DNA of 64,000 nucleotides. It comes from Ochromonas danica (lineage: Eukaryota; Sar; Chrysophyceae; Chromulinales; Chromulinaceae). The DNA is taken from positions 1-64,000 of the forward strand of contig VKHL01000041.1 in the NCBI GenBank assembly GCA_015146655.1, in the 5' to 3' direction. A model generated the notes under the pieces. It searched no databases. It worked only from the letters and a program-made list of their open reading frames with translations, and had not been told where the DNA came from. Every line of letters begins with the position of its first letter. The stretch's first letter is position 1. Both the position numbers and the translations under genes were made by a program. Shown here piece by piece: positions 20,701 to 29,936 of the stretch.

Positions 20701-22527
20701 GGAACCAGACGACGAGACTACAGTGCAATAGTCACTGTCTGTTACACTGTAAGTGTTCATGTCAATTACGCTGCATTGGAGCTGAGAGACTGGACACTGT
20801 TGTTCCACCCTTGCTGCTGCCTCGCCGGAGCAAGTCAAATTGTACAGCACATTGGCATCTGAACAGTTGAATGTTACCTGCTCTTTCTTATAGGCAGAGC
20901 AATTATAATCAAAGATAGTCACAGACGAACTATTCGAAGACGATGTCGATACTGCAATAGTGACAGTGACCGTGGTACTACTGGAGGAATTCGAGACCGT
21001 TACCGTTACCACATCAGACTTCAACACCGATGCTAAGGCACTCGCGTTAGCATTAGACGATGATGATGACACAGTTGTCACCGTTACTGTCACTGTGGAC
21101 GAAGAGCTCATACCATCGATACTTACTGATTGCCCTGACACACTGACAGTCGCCGTGCTACTATTCGAAGTAACCACGGTCGTCACCGATGATCCTATCA
21201 GTCTTGTGGGATAACTTGTCGGCTGAGTTGTTGGAGCCGTGCTCGGTTGGCTAGAGGGCCTAGATGATGGTTGCCCTGTTGGTCGACTATTAGGTTGACT
21301 CGTAGGCTGGCCCGAAGGCTGGGAGGTGGGTTGTCGACTCGGTTGACTGGTTGGTTGATTAGTAGGTCGAGATGCGTGTTGGCCAGAAGAAGGTTGGACA
21401 GTTAGTTTGGACGACGGCTGACGGGACGGAAGAGCGGAAGGACTTCGGCTGGGTGTACTTGAGGGCTGACTTGTTGGTTGATGCGAAGATTGAGCAGTTG
21501 GTTGTCTACTTGGAGCGCTCGATGGTTGAGCTGTGGGCTGACGTGTTGGACGATTTGGCGGCTGGGGACTTGGCCGCTGCGATGGCTCAGTAGTAGGAGG
21601 TCTCGATTGTTCCTTAGAAGGCTGTGCAGAAGGCTTGCATGTCGGTTGGCTACTTGGACAGCTTGATGGTTGAGTAGTGGGTTGCCTTGAAGGCGCAGAG
21701 CTTGGTTGTCCACTGGGTTGCCCAGACGGTTTNNNNNNNNNNNNNNNNNNNNNNNNNNNNNNNNNNNNNNNNNNNNNNNNNNNNNNNNNNNNNNNNNNNN
21801 NNNNNNNNNNNNNNNNNCTACTCGGTGTGCTCGAAGGGTGAGCTGATGGCTCGCAGCTTGGTTGAGATGTAGATTGATCAGACGGCTGGCTACTCGGTGT
21901 GCTCGAAGGCTGAGCTGATGGCTTACCACTTGGTTGGGAACTAGGTTGGCTTGTAGGTTGGGAGGTTAGACGAGGTAAAGGGGCCGTGGTTAGTAGAACA
22001 CTTGGAGAGGCTGTGGGGGCCGTGGTTGGTAGAACACTTGGAGAGGCTGTGGGGGCCGTGGTTAGTAGAACACTTGGAGAGGCTGTGGGGGCCGTGGTTG
22101 GTAGAACACTTGGAGAGGCTGTCGGGGTATAGTCCACGTAAAGTGCTGGCTGACCCCCACAACCTGTCGTCGTTCCATAACACCCTTCAGCTAAGTAGTA
22201 TGTACTACATGATGAGGATGAGGAAGCCACATACTGTCCATAGGAACAGGAGGAAGAGGAGGAGCAACCGTCATCAAAGGCCTTCAAATTACTCTCGGAA
22301 GAATCCAAAACGCGCACCAAAGTATTCCCCGTACAGGCCACCGCACCTCCCACACCACATAGTGACACTGTGAGGCGTTGGTTGGGGCATAATGTAAATG
22401 AACAAAACTGTGGGATATTCTTTGTGGTATTAACCGTGCTGGATGATACACTGTAGGAATTACATAGAACCCAACTGTTCATTGACAAGTTCACAGCATT
22501 GATCGTGGCAGAGGATGAACTGCCCAT
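17623..22527 (-). CDS. Giant multi-pass membrane protein with SQPS-type repeats
   Basis: One frame of about 1,634 residues, crossing an 85-base assembly gap. The N-terminal 140 residues are Ser/Cys-rich. Next come four near-perfect 12-residue repeats (PTASPSVLPTTA type), then about 250 residues of Ser-(Gln/Lys)-Pro-(Ser/Thr) repeats typical of stramenopile surface proteins. A Ser/Val/Thr beta-rich region with spaced Cys follows, as in extracellular domains. The C-terminal half has about seven hydrophobic segments (for example ATMLVTVIVSFISAVVTNMV and MFGLLVVMTVMGALFFIFLK) with long charged loops, and an acidic tail holding a nine-Asp run. The arrangement resembles polycystin-like or adhesion-type proteins with large ectodomains, but I see no diagnostic channel motif. 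No signal peptide is visible at the chosen ATG, so an upstream exon may be missing. Family unassigned. Confidence 0.8.
21220..21960 (-). repeat. Degenerate SQPS/SQPT coding repeat array
   Basis: A 12-bp-based repeat encoding (Ser/Thr)-(Gln/Lys/Asn/Arg)-Pro-(Ser/Thr) units, interrupted by the assembly gap. Units vary at codon level, so it is older than the 36-bp array next to it. Confidence 0.9.
21733..21817. other. Assembly gap (85 N)
   Basis: A run of 85 undetermined bases inside the SQPS repeat region. Both sides read the same repeat type in the same frame, so the gap sits within one coding repeat array; its true length is unknown because such arrays collapse easily in assembly. Confidence 0.98.
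21975..22125 (-). repeat. 36-bp tandem repeat, about 4 copies, coding
   Basis: Four almost identical 36-bp units differing at one position (TTAGTAG against TTGGTAG). They encode the 12-residue unit PTASPSVLPTTA/PTASPSVLLTTA in the giant membrane protein. The very low divergence implies recent expansion or homogenisation. Confidence 0.92.
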
Positions 22528-23192
22528 GATTTCAAAATGGACTTGAGTTGAATGAATGAAAGGCTATTGTGTGGTGGACTATTTCTGATTGCATCTTCAT
22601 TTCTTGCATGATGGATTGGACGACAACAAAGAATAATTGAGGGAAGTGAAGGCCTTTTCGGGTTTCGGGTTTCGGGATTTTTGTATTGACCTGAAAACAG
22701 AAAGGATGAGAAGCATTTGCTGTTCACTTACTGTTGTATATGTTATTGCTAGCAAGAGTACAAGTGTAAACTACAAGTGTAAACTAGATGTAGCAATTCG
22801 GAATTGGTTTAATGTCTACTCTCCCACGCCATACGCTGCCACCGGTACAATACCTGACAACCACCTGATCCGGTTGATTTTGCGAAGAATGTGAAGCAAT
22901 TTTTGCATCACCAAGAACTGATAGTTTGTCATTATAAACCTAACCCTAACCGGAAGTGTCATTTTAATATTACTCTTGAGGGGCGGGATGCTATTCGAGG
23001 TCAATCTATCGCTCACCGCCTTAAAGCAGAGGGACTTGACAACCAACAGCATCTACTAAAGTAGATCTAGATCTAGATCTAGGATCCATCTAGATATTTT
23101 CTCCATTGAAATCCTCTTGTTAGTCTAGTAGAACACTATCAACTAATAACAAATGCCTCTCACTAGGGTACGGAGACTACCAAAGCAGGCAC
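22528..23192. other. Intergenic region with simple-sequence motifs
   Basis: About 665 bp between two minus-strand genes. Contains a GGGTTTC triplicate near 22660-22680, two telomere-like CCTAA units near 22939-22950, and a palindromic AGATCT array at about 23061-23083. No gene found. Confidence 0.55.
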
Positions 23193-24525
23193 TCAGGATT
23201 TGTGAGAGAGCACCAACAGGATTGGGTAGCAGAGGTCATCGCGATAGCCCTCGCTAACGAGTGGCAGGTAGTCTCTGCGCTGCTCTGAGAGCCTAGCCAC
23301 ATAGTCTTCACAGCGAGACACATGGAATAGCTCTCGAGCACGCGCCTCAAAGAGGTCCAGACTCTTGCCACGCGCGGGCTGCAGGAAGACTGCTCGGCCT
23401 GTCCTCTTCAACAACCTCTTCAACAACTTCAACAAGCTCTCTTGGCAGTCTTCGAAGAAGAGACAGTCCGCCCCTTAAGACAGAACAAACCGCACCAACC
23501 AATATCAAATGCTATGGAAACAAGTGTTTTCAAAGAGAGGGACTGTGGTTACCAATAACGAGGTCGAAGTCTTCAGCAGGGAGACGATCAGCCTCTGCCC
23601 AGGGCAGATGTTCACAACTCACTCGAGGCACTGGTTCGTCCTTCACAGCAGACAGACTCGCCCTTCTAGCAGCAGCACTAGTGTCCATGGCCAGGCAGAC
23701 GCGGAGGTTGGCGGCGCAAGAGGGATGTCCGTCACTGAGGACGACCTGCAGAGAAGGCCACGCCTCGGCAATTCCTCGTCCAGCCAAGCCCGCCATGCCG
23801 CACCCTACTTCCAACACTCGCCCCCCTGACGACGGCAAGGACAACAGAGCTGATGCCTCGGGAGTGAGAACAGGTCCAGAGGGCTGGCCAAGCATCAGGA
23901 AGAGGGCGAGCAACAGGGTCTCGCAAGGCCAAACACAAATGTTTCCTGTGTTGTCCACCCCAAAGAGGCGGTCGGACAGCAGGTCAGACGCTGTGATGCG
24001 GCGGGCTGCGGGTGCTTCACGGCAGAGCAAAGGCATGGCAAGCAGTGGCGACTGATAGGCGACGAAGTCACAGAGGGGGAGGAGTGGCTGATAGCTGGGA
24101 TCGACCACACGCAAGAAGAGCTTTCTCCGACCATCGGTCGCAGTGGGCGAGGCCAAGACCGTCACAGCAAGCCCCGCCGCTGTCAGCCCCGCCACCACCT
24201 CGTCCTCCGACGACGAAACAACCTCCTCAAGGGAAAGCCGCAGCTCCACTTCTGCACAGTCGATTAGGTTGATGAAGGACCGACACTGCGACGGCAGGCT
24301 CAGCAAGTCCGCGTCTTCTCTCAGCACGGCCTCCAGCAGGAATCCCTCCCAGATGACCTTCTTCCTGCTCAAGACGCCATCCAGTCGGAAGGCGAACTGC
24401 TCCGTGCGGGCATGAATAGATTCGCAATGACTCACACTTCTTCCTTCTTTCAAGGCTGTTTTGAGCAGATGCCACTTCGACATCGTCCATTCATTCCCCA
24501 AGACTAACCACAACACTTTGATCAT
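23193..24525 (-). CDS. Methyltransferase_16-type lysine methyltransferase, CaMKMT/FAM86-like (2 exons)
   Basis: Exons 24525-23553 and 23473-23193 around a 79-bp intron; 417 residues from the first ATG, or 403 from an in-frame ATG at 24483 (MSKWHLLKTALKEG). The SAM-binding motif I is clear (RVLEVGCGMAGLAGRG), preceded by GNICVWPCETLLLALFL, the W-(x)-E step seen in this family. Splicing turns the exon 1 end into the motif DLVIGADCLFFEDCQESLL, the family's post-II catalytic region (compare ADCLF in calmodulin-lysine methyltransferase). The N-terminal 180 residues carry an extra Leu-rich domain similar in placement to that of CaMKMT. Target protein not determinable. The intron places the key catalytic motif across the junction, which supports the splice. 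Confidence 0.82.
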
Positions 24526-24702
24526 CTTCTTGGGGGAAAGAAACAGTTTCTTCAGGCTGCCAAAACAGTTTATTTCTCAGAGTGACTGCCGCTGCTGCCC
24601 CTCTGCCTGCAGACAACCCAGACGGACAGACGACGTCTACAGCAAGTAGACCCAGTAGACCAAGTAGACCTTCCTTCTTCGCCGCTGGTTGACTATCTCG
24701 CC

Positions 24703-26065
24703 ATGACTCTCACGGAAACACAGAGGAAGGTTCTCAAGTACAGTGTAATCTGGTCCTCTGCCACAGTCTTCGCCTACATCGTCTACTGGAACTGGTACGA
24801 CGATCACATTTCACTTCTTCCACCACCTCCTTGTCTGACGGATTGGTGAGTCTTGGATTAGGTTTGGCAGACCTTCCACTAGAAAGAGGAAGGACTTGGA
24901 GCTTCAGCTCAGCCAAGCTCAGCAGGCGGTGCGCGACCTCGAAGAGAAGCTTCTCTCTCTCGAGCAGACCGACGCTGACGATGCTGGCGAGAGGAAAGAG
25001 ATCCGCATCTGGGTCGACGGAGCCTTCGACATGATGCACTACGGCCACATGAATGCCTTCCGCCAGGCGCATGCCTTGGGCACCTATCTGATCGCGGGCG
25101 TGAACAGCAGCGAGACCATCGCGGCGTGCAAGGGGCCGCCCGTCTGCAACGACGAAGAGCGCGTGGAGACTGTGCGCGGCTGCAAATGGGTCGACGAGGT
25201 GGTTGAGGGAGTGCCTTATGTGATGACGGAGGACTACCTGCTCGATGTCGTGCAGCGCTACCGCATCGACTACGTCGTGCACGGTGACGACCCCTGTATC
25301 GTCAACGGCCGCAACGCCTACGAGGCTGCCATCAAGCTGGGCAAGTACCTCACCATTCCCCGAACAGAAGGAGTGTCCACCACCGACATTGTGGGGCGCA
25401 TGCTTCTCTTGACCTCGTCGCATCACGAAGCCTCGCCAGGCGAGCCCGTCACTACCTCCTCGCTGCGAGGCGACGACCCCGCGGCTAGCCGATCTAACTT
25501 CCTCACCACCTCACGCATTATGCGTCTATTCTCCGCCGGTACTCGTCCTCCCAAGCCGCAAGATCGTGTGGTGTATCTGTCTGGGTCTTGGGACATGTTC
25601 CACGCTGGACACATTGATGTCCTCAGACAGGCTCGCGCTCTGGGCGACTATCTTATTGTTGGTGTCTACGGCGACCCTCTCGTGAACAAACTTCAGGGCT
25701 TGAATCTGCCCATCATGACTCTGCACGAGCGCGTTTTGAGTGTCTTGGGCTGTCGCCACGTTGATGACGTGCTCATCGATGCGCCGCTCAAGATCACACC
25801 CGAAATGATTGCTTCATTGAACATCGCCGTGGTTGTTCAGGCCTATCCTGCCAACAGCCCGCCTCCCGCGGTGAAAGAAGGCGAGGAAGACCCCCTCCTT
25901 GTCCCCAGAGAGCGCGGCCTAGTGAGAGACGTGACCACAACCCATTCCCTTTCTGCCTGGCACCTGGTCGAACGCATTCAGCAACAGAGAGATCGTTTCG
26001 CCGAGCGATTCATCCGCAAGGCACAACAAGAAGCTGACTTCTACAAGGCAAAGTATTCGCTTTAA
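24703..26065 (+). CDS. Ethanolamine-phosphate cytidylyltransferase (2 exons)
   Basis: Exons 24703-24794 and 24862-26065; 431 residues. It makes CDP-ethanolamine from CTP and phosphoethanolamine, the rate-setting step of the Kennedy pathway to phosphatidylethanolamine. Two tandem cytidylyltransferase domains are visible: the first with HYGH in GAFDMMHYGHMNAFRQA and RTEGVSTTDIVGR, the second with HAGH in SWDMFHAGHIDVLRQAR. Two such domains separate it from the single-domain choline enzyme. The short first exon adds a membrane-spanning helix (residues 12-30, YSVIWSSATVFAYIVYWNW) followed by a coiled-coil stretch, so the enzyme is likely anchored with its body in the cytosol, as in plant PECT1. 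The acceptor choice at 24861 is the only one of three tried that avoids a stop. Confidence 0.93.
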
Positions 26066-26257
26066 GCTCATCCTCCAATCCTAAAGATAATACTGACTTA
26101 GCGGTTCTGACTGTTTACACTTCTGCCAAACTTTGGTGGAAGGAAAACCCCAGTTTGCCTTTACCAGTACATAGTAGACTAATGATTAGAGTTAGTCCGA
26201 CCCAGCCACTCAGATCTGGATATCTGGAGATCTGGCCAACACTGCAGTGGAGGGCAA

Positions 26258-27295
26258 ATGAGAACTTTCCCTTTCCTCCTCCTCCCCCTGCTGCTCTCCG
26301 CGCTGGCAATGATCACTCGGGGACTGTCATGTCTTCGACAGAGACCCTCCTCCAGCGGTGTCTTCTTAGTGAAGAGAGCGTTTGCGGTGGAGACGAGCAA
26401 GGAGGAGTCGCAGGAAGGAGGCGTTGGCTGGGACCGCTGGGACTACGGCACCTTCCCGCTCTACGACGACGGCTCCTCTAGCAACAAGCGCACTCTCCAT
26501 CAACTGGAAAGGGAGTGCGAGCAACATGCGGCCATCGATCCCTTGTGGTCGTCGTTCTCCGAGGAGGATGTCCAGCGAGGCCTGCGCTGCCTGCTGCCCT
26601 TCGCCAGCCTCGACCGTCAGAAGAAGTTTGCTGACGTGCTTGGTGGTCGCACGGATCACCTCCGCTTCGTGTTCGAGAACCCCTCCAACGCTAACAATGT
26701 CTGGGCAGCGCTGCGCACCTTCGACGCGTTCGGCGTGCAGCTGGCGGACATCATCACCAACAACGCCGCCTATGTCTCCGAGTTCCGTCGAGGAACGATG
26801 GGAGCAGCTCTGGGAAGTCAGAAGTGGCTCACTTTGCGTGAGCACGGTAACACCACAGACTGCTTGACGGAGCTGCGCGCCTCTGGACACCTCCTCCTCT
26901 GCACAGACCTGCACAGCTCCTCTCTCGCGCTACCAGACATAGACTGGACGGGAATAACGAAACAGAATGAGCTTAAAGTGGCCATTGTGATGGGAAATGA
27001 GAAGCAAGGCATATCGGAGGAGGCGCGCCGCCTTGCGGACCATTTGATTCACATCCCAATGAGAGGATTCACCGAGTCTCTCAACCTTTCCGTGGCCTGT
27101 GCAGTAATTTGTGCGAATCTCCAGGCTAAAGGAGTTCTTATTCCAGGGCTCTCTCCATCTCTGAAGGATCGCGTCCTGCTGACCTGGCTTGCTCGTTCCG
27201 TGCGAGGCAGTCCCGCCATTCTTCGTAATGAAGGGATGAAAGTCAAAGGAAACAGAGTGTACAACACCGTAGGGCAGTGCTCAAGCAAGCCTTAG
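26258..27295 (+). CDS. SpoU/TrmH-family RNA 2'-O-methyltransferase
   Basis: 345 residues, intronless. The three SPOUT motifs are present: motif 1 in FVFENPSNANNVWAALRTFDAFGV (conserved Asn and Arg), motif 2 VAIVMGNEKQGIS and motif 3 HIPMRGFTESLNLSVACAV, which form the trefoil-knot SAM-binding site. Members methylate 2'-OH groups in tRNA (TrmH, Gm18) or rRNA. The first 23 residues are strongly hydrophobic (RTFPFLLLPLLLSALAM) then basic, which in this kind of alga fits a signal peptide followed by a plastid transit peptide, so an organellar RNA substrate is plausible. The motif-3 spacing is close to TrmH; the exact substrate is inference. Confidence 0.9.
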   Translation: MRTFPFLLLPLLLSALAMITRGLSCLRQRPSSSGVFLVKRAFAVETSKEESQEGGVGWDRWDYGTFPLYDDGSSSNKRTLHQLERECEQHAAIDPLWSSFSEEDVQRGLRCLLPFASLDRQKKFADVLGGRTDHLRFVFENPSNANNVWAALRTFDAFGVQLADIITNNAAYVSEFRRGTMGAALGSQKWLTLREHGNTTDCLTELRASGHLLLCTDLHSSSLALPDIDWTGITKQNELKVAIVMGNEKQGISEEARRLADHLIHIPMRGFTESLNLSVACAVICANLQAKGVLIPGLSPSLKDRVLLTWLARSVRGSPAILRNEGMKVKGNRVYNTVGQCSSKP

Positions 27296-27610
27296 CCTTG
27301 ACCATGAAGACTGAGTTCAGTAGATTGTACATAAATAAGATAAATTATGACCTTGATGAGTAGATTGCTCTCATGACATTACGTTACAATGGTGATCATG
27401 CGAAGACGTCATTCACTACCCCAGGATCACTCGCCCAGTAGTCTGTATAGACTGTAGACTGTAGACTAACTACATGCGCTAAACTTGTTGATTAATTGAC
27501 AGGTGTGTTTGAGGAAGAGAAAGGTCGAGTTATAACTCTCATTTTCGTGGTTATGCTAGGAGGGAGAACAACTTGTTCTGAGATTGTCCGCCAAAAAGAT
27601 TTGATCCGCC
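27296..27610. other. Intergenic region, no gene seen
   Basis: About 315 bp between two plus-strand genes; holds the 3' UTR of the methyltransferase and presumably the hydrolase promoter. No motif stands out. Confidence 0.5.
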
Positions 27611-28648
27611 ATGGGAGTCAGTCAATCAAAGATTGAGTTGTTCGATCTTGCGGACAAGTGCGGAGGACCAGGTATTCGCTTTCGCGAAGAGTTAGTGAAT
27701 CTTCAGAGCAAACGCCGAAATGTCGCGCAATGGTTTCCAGAGGGCAGCGACGTGAAGGCCATCGTCTTCGTCGTGCATGGGCTGAATGAGCATAGCTTGT
27801 GCTACTATCGCGTCGCTCATGCCCTAGTGAACGAGGGCTATGGAGTCTATGCGATGGACCACGTCGGCCACGGCCATAGCGACGGAGACAAAGGACTGGT
27901 GCGAGACTACCACGACCTGGTCGACGACCTGGTCACCTTCGTCAACAGCAGGCGTCATGAACACGATGATGTCCCAGCTTTCGTGCTCGCGCACTCGATG
28001 GGCACGCTGGCCACCATCCCCGCCCTCGCGCGATTCGAAGGCATTCGCGCCGTGGCCTTCTCCGGGACTCCTCTCTTCCCAGGCCCCGCGGCCAGCAGCC
28101 CCTTTGGATTGCGCTGTCTCTATCCGTTGAGCCGCACCTCATTCGCCTCCTGCGTGACGTCTTGCACGGCGGCTATCGATCCCCGCGGCCCTGCAGCGCC
28201 CCTTGTGGTGTCGGAGATCACTTCCGATCCCGACGAGCTCGAAGAGGCACGGCGAGATCCTCGTCGCGCCAAGCCTCAAGTGTGCAACGTCACTGCTCGA
28301 GAGCTCCTCAAGCTGACCGCCGTGTGCAAGGCGGAGATCCCTCGCATCACTCTGCCCTTCCTCTGTCTGCACGGCGGAGAAGACCAAATCGCTCTGCCCA
28401 GCGGTAGTCAATTTCTCTTCGAGCGAGCTGGCACTGAGCTCAGTCTCCGCCAACTCAAGATCTTTCCAGGACTGAAGCATGAATGCTTCCATGAGCTGCG
28501 ACCGCAAGGGCCAGAGAGCATCGCGCTGGTCGTGCAGTTCTTCAACGAGTCGCTGGGCGAAGACAGAAAAGAGGTAGACGAGAACGCTGTGGCACTAACA
28601 CTCGTAGAAGAAGAAGGAGAAGAAGCAGGCACCCCTGCAGGGCTGTAG
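27611..28648 (+). CDS. Alpha/beta hydrolase, monoacylglycerol lipase-like (serine aminopeptidase S33 fold)
   Basis: 345 residues, intronless. The fold signatures are in order: oxyanion-loop HGLNEHS (56-62), GHGHSDG (86-92), the nucleophile elbow AHSMGT with Ser129, an acid in GGEDQIAL and the His in GLKHECFHE. This matches the monoglyceride lipase/lysophospholipase group, which hydrolyses monoacylglycerols or lysophospholipids. The protein begins MGVSQSKIEL, a good N-myristoylation consensus (Gly2, Ser6), so it may be membrane-attached. A Glu/Pro-rich tail of about 30 residues is not part of the fold. Substrate is inference. Confidence 0.87.
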   Translation: MGVSQSKIELFDLADKCGGPGIRFREELVNLQSKRRNVAQWFPEGSDVKAIVFVVHGLNEHSLCYYRVAHALVNEGYGVYAMDHVGHGHSDGDKGLVRDYHDLVDDLVTFVNSRRHEHDDVPAFVLAHSMGTLATIPALARFEGIRAVAFSGTPLFPGPAASSPFGLRCLYPLSRTSFASCVTSCTAAIDPRGPAAPLVVSEITSDPDELEEARRDPRRAKPQVCNVTARELLKLTAVCKAEIPRITLPFLCLHGGEDQIALPSGSQFLFERAGTELSLRQLKIFPGLKHECFHELRPQGPESIALVVQFFNESLGEDRKEVDENAVALTLVEEEGEEAGTPAGL

Positions 28649-28783
28649 TAGATGGATGACGATGACGATGATGATATTGTTGTATTGGTGTGTTAAGAAC
28701 ATCTGTTGGAGACACTAACTTCAACCAACCACACTAACTTCAACCCAACGATCAAACAAGTCTCGACTACTAGCTAGTCTAGT

Positions 28784-29776
28784 CTAGCGCTGAGCCATGT
28801 AGTCTTCGAGGTCAGCGTCAAGGTCTTGTTCTTTGGGCGCCTCGCGTCTTTGGCTTCTGTTCTTGGTCTGCTGCCTCTGCTTCGTGTCTGAACCTCTGCC
28901 AGCCTTCTGTCGAGGATGCTGTTGATGACGAGGTTGTTGATGAGGTTGTTCCTGCTGCAATGATACTGTGCGGCCGCCGCGGTGAGCTTCATCCTTCTCC
29001 TTGCCCAGCGCTGTGCCAAACAAACCTTGTCGGATGTTACTTGCAGTCGAGGACTGGGCCAAGGAGGCAGAGGCTCCAGCAGAGGCCAGGGCCTGGCCAG
29101 TGGGTTGCTGCAAGCGGCTGAAGACTGTCACTGCCTGCTGCTGCTGTTGTTGTGCAGGCGTCACTCCCAGAGAGACGCGCATGACCTGCCCGTCCAACGC
29201 CAGCCCATTATATTGCTTGACACAGGCCTCTGCGTCAGCGCTCCTCTCGAAAGTGACAATCGCCACGCCCTCGCTGCGCGTCAGCCGCACGTCTCGCACT
29301 GGACCCACCGAGCCGCAGAGCTCCGCGACATCCGCCTGAGCCACAGAGGACTTGAGGTTCTCGAACTTGACCAGAGCGCTGGCAGACCCCAGCCTCTGAA
29401 ACACAGTGGAGGAGGAGGAGGAGGAAGAGGAGGAGGAGGAGGAGGGGGTGACTATCTTGGGTCTGGCCACGGTCACCATCTTCATTGGCCGCAGAGGCAC
29501 TGCGGGAGACTCCTCCTCTTCTTCTTCCTCTTCTCCTTCCATGTCGTCATCCGCAACCTTGCTTCTCTGAAGGAACTTGTTGCTATTGTTGTTGTTGTTA
29601 GAGTGGTTGTTGTTGTTGTTGTTGTGGTGGAATTTGGTTTTGTTGTGCTGGCTGCTCTTGAAAGCTTTCTTGGCATGACCACCTCCTGCGCCAGCACCTC
29701 CTTTCCTTGGCACAGGCCGCTGCTTCGGACGAGAAGCAATAATCTCATCCAAGGACATCGACAATCTATCCGCCAT
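28784..29776 (-). CDS. ALY/REF mRNA export factor
   Basis: 330 residues, single exon. It begins with the short UAP56-binding motif (MSLDEIIASRP, residues 6-16) and ends with a second copy of the same kind (DLDADLEDYMAQR), the two-end arrangement of REF proteins. Between them is one RRM (about 128-205), with ALVKFENLKSSVAQADVAEL as strand 1 and GVAIVTFERSADAEACV as the RNP1 region. Ala/Gly/Asn/Gln-rich low-complexity arms flank it, including a poly-Asn stretch and a poly-Ser run. ALY couples splicing and the TREX complex to nuclear export of mRNA. The gene ends convergently with the hydrolase gene and starts divergently from RTF1, 160 bp away. Confidence 0.92.
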   Translation of the reverse strand: MADRLSMSLDEIIASRPKQRPVPRKGGAGAGGGHAKKAFKSSQHNKTKFHHNNNNNNHSNNNNNSNKFLQRSKVADDDMEGEEEEEEEESPAVPLRPMKMVTVARPKIVTPSSSSSSSSSSSSTVFQRLGSASALVKFENLKSSVAQADVAELCGSVGPVRDVRLTRSEGVAIVTFERSADAEACVKQYNGLALDGQVMRVSLGVTPAQQQQQQAVTVFSRLQQPTGQALASAGASASLAQSSTASNIRQGLFGTALGKEKDEAHRGGRTVSLQQEQPHQQPRHQQHPRQKAGRGSDTKQRQQTKNRSQRREAPKEQDLDADLEDYMAQR

Positions 29777-29936
29777 TCTTCTTCTCTTTCTCTCTCAATG
29801 GCTTTGCCTGTCTCGCCTCACAACAGACAGCAGCAACAGCAGCCTGGAGCTAAATAGCCAGAATTTGGGCATTTGGATCTTCCCGCGCATGACAGCAATA
29901 CTTCCCCCAATTGGAGTGCGAAGGCAGGGAGCGAAA

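Noticed and set aside
24831-24895. Non-ATG start for the cytidylyltransferase within exon 2
   Set aside because: The spliced first exon gives a real ATG, a membrane helix and a consistent frame.
28982-29857. Long plus-strand frame across ALY/REF
   Set aside because: Antisense of the low-complexity ALY gene; no domain.
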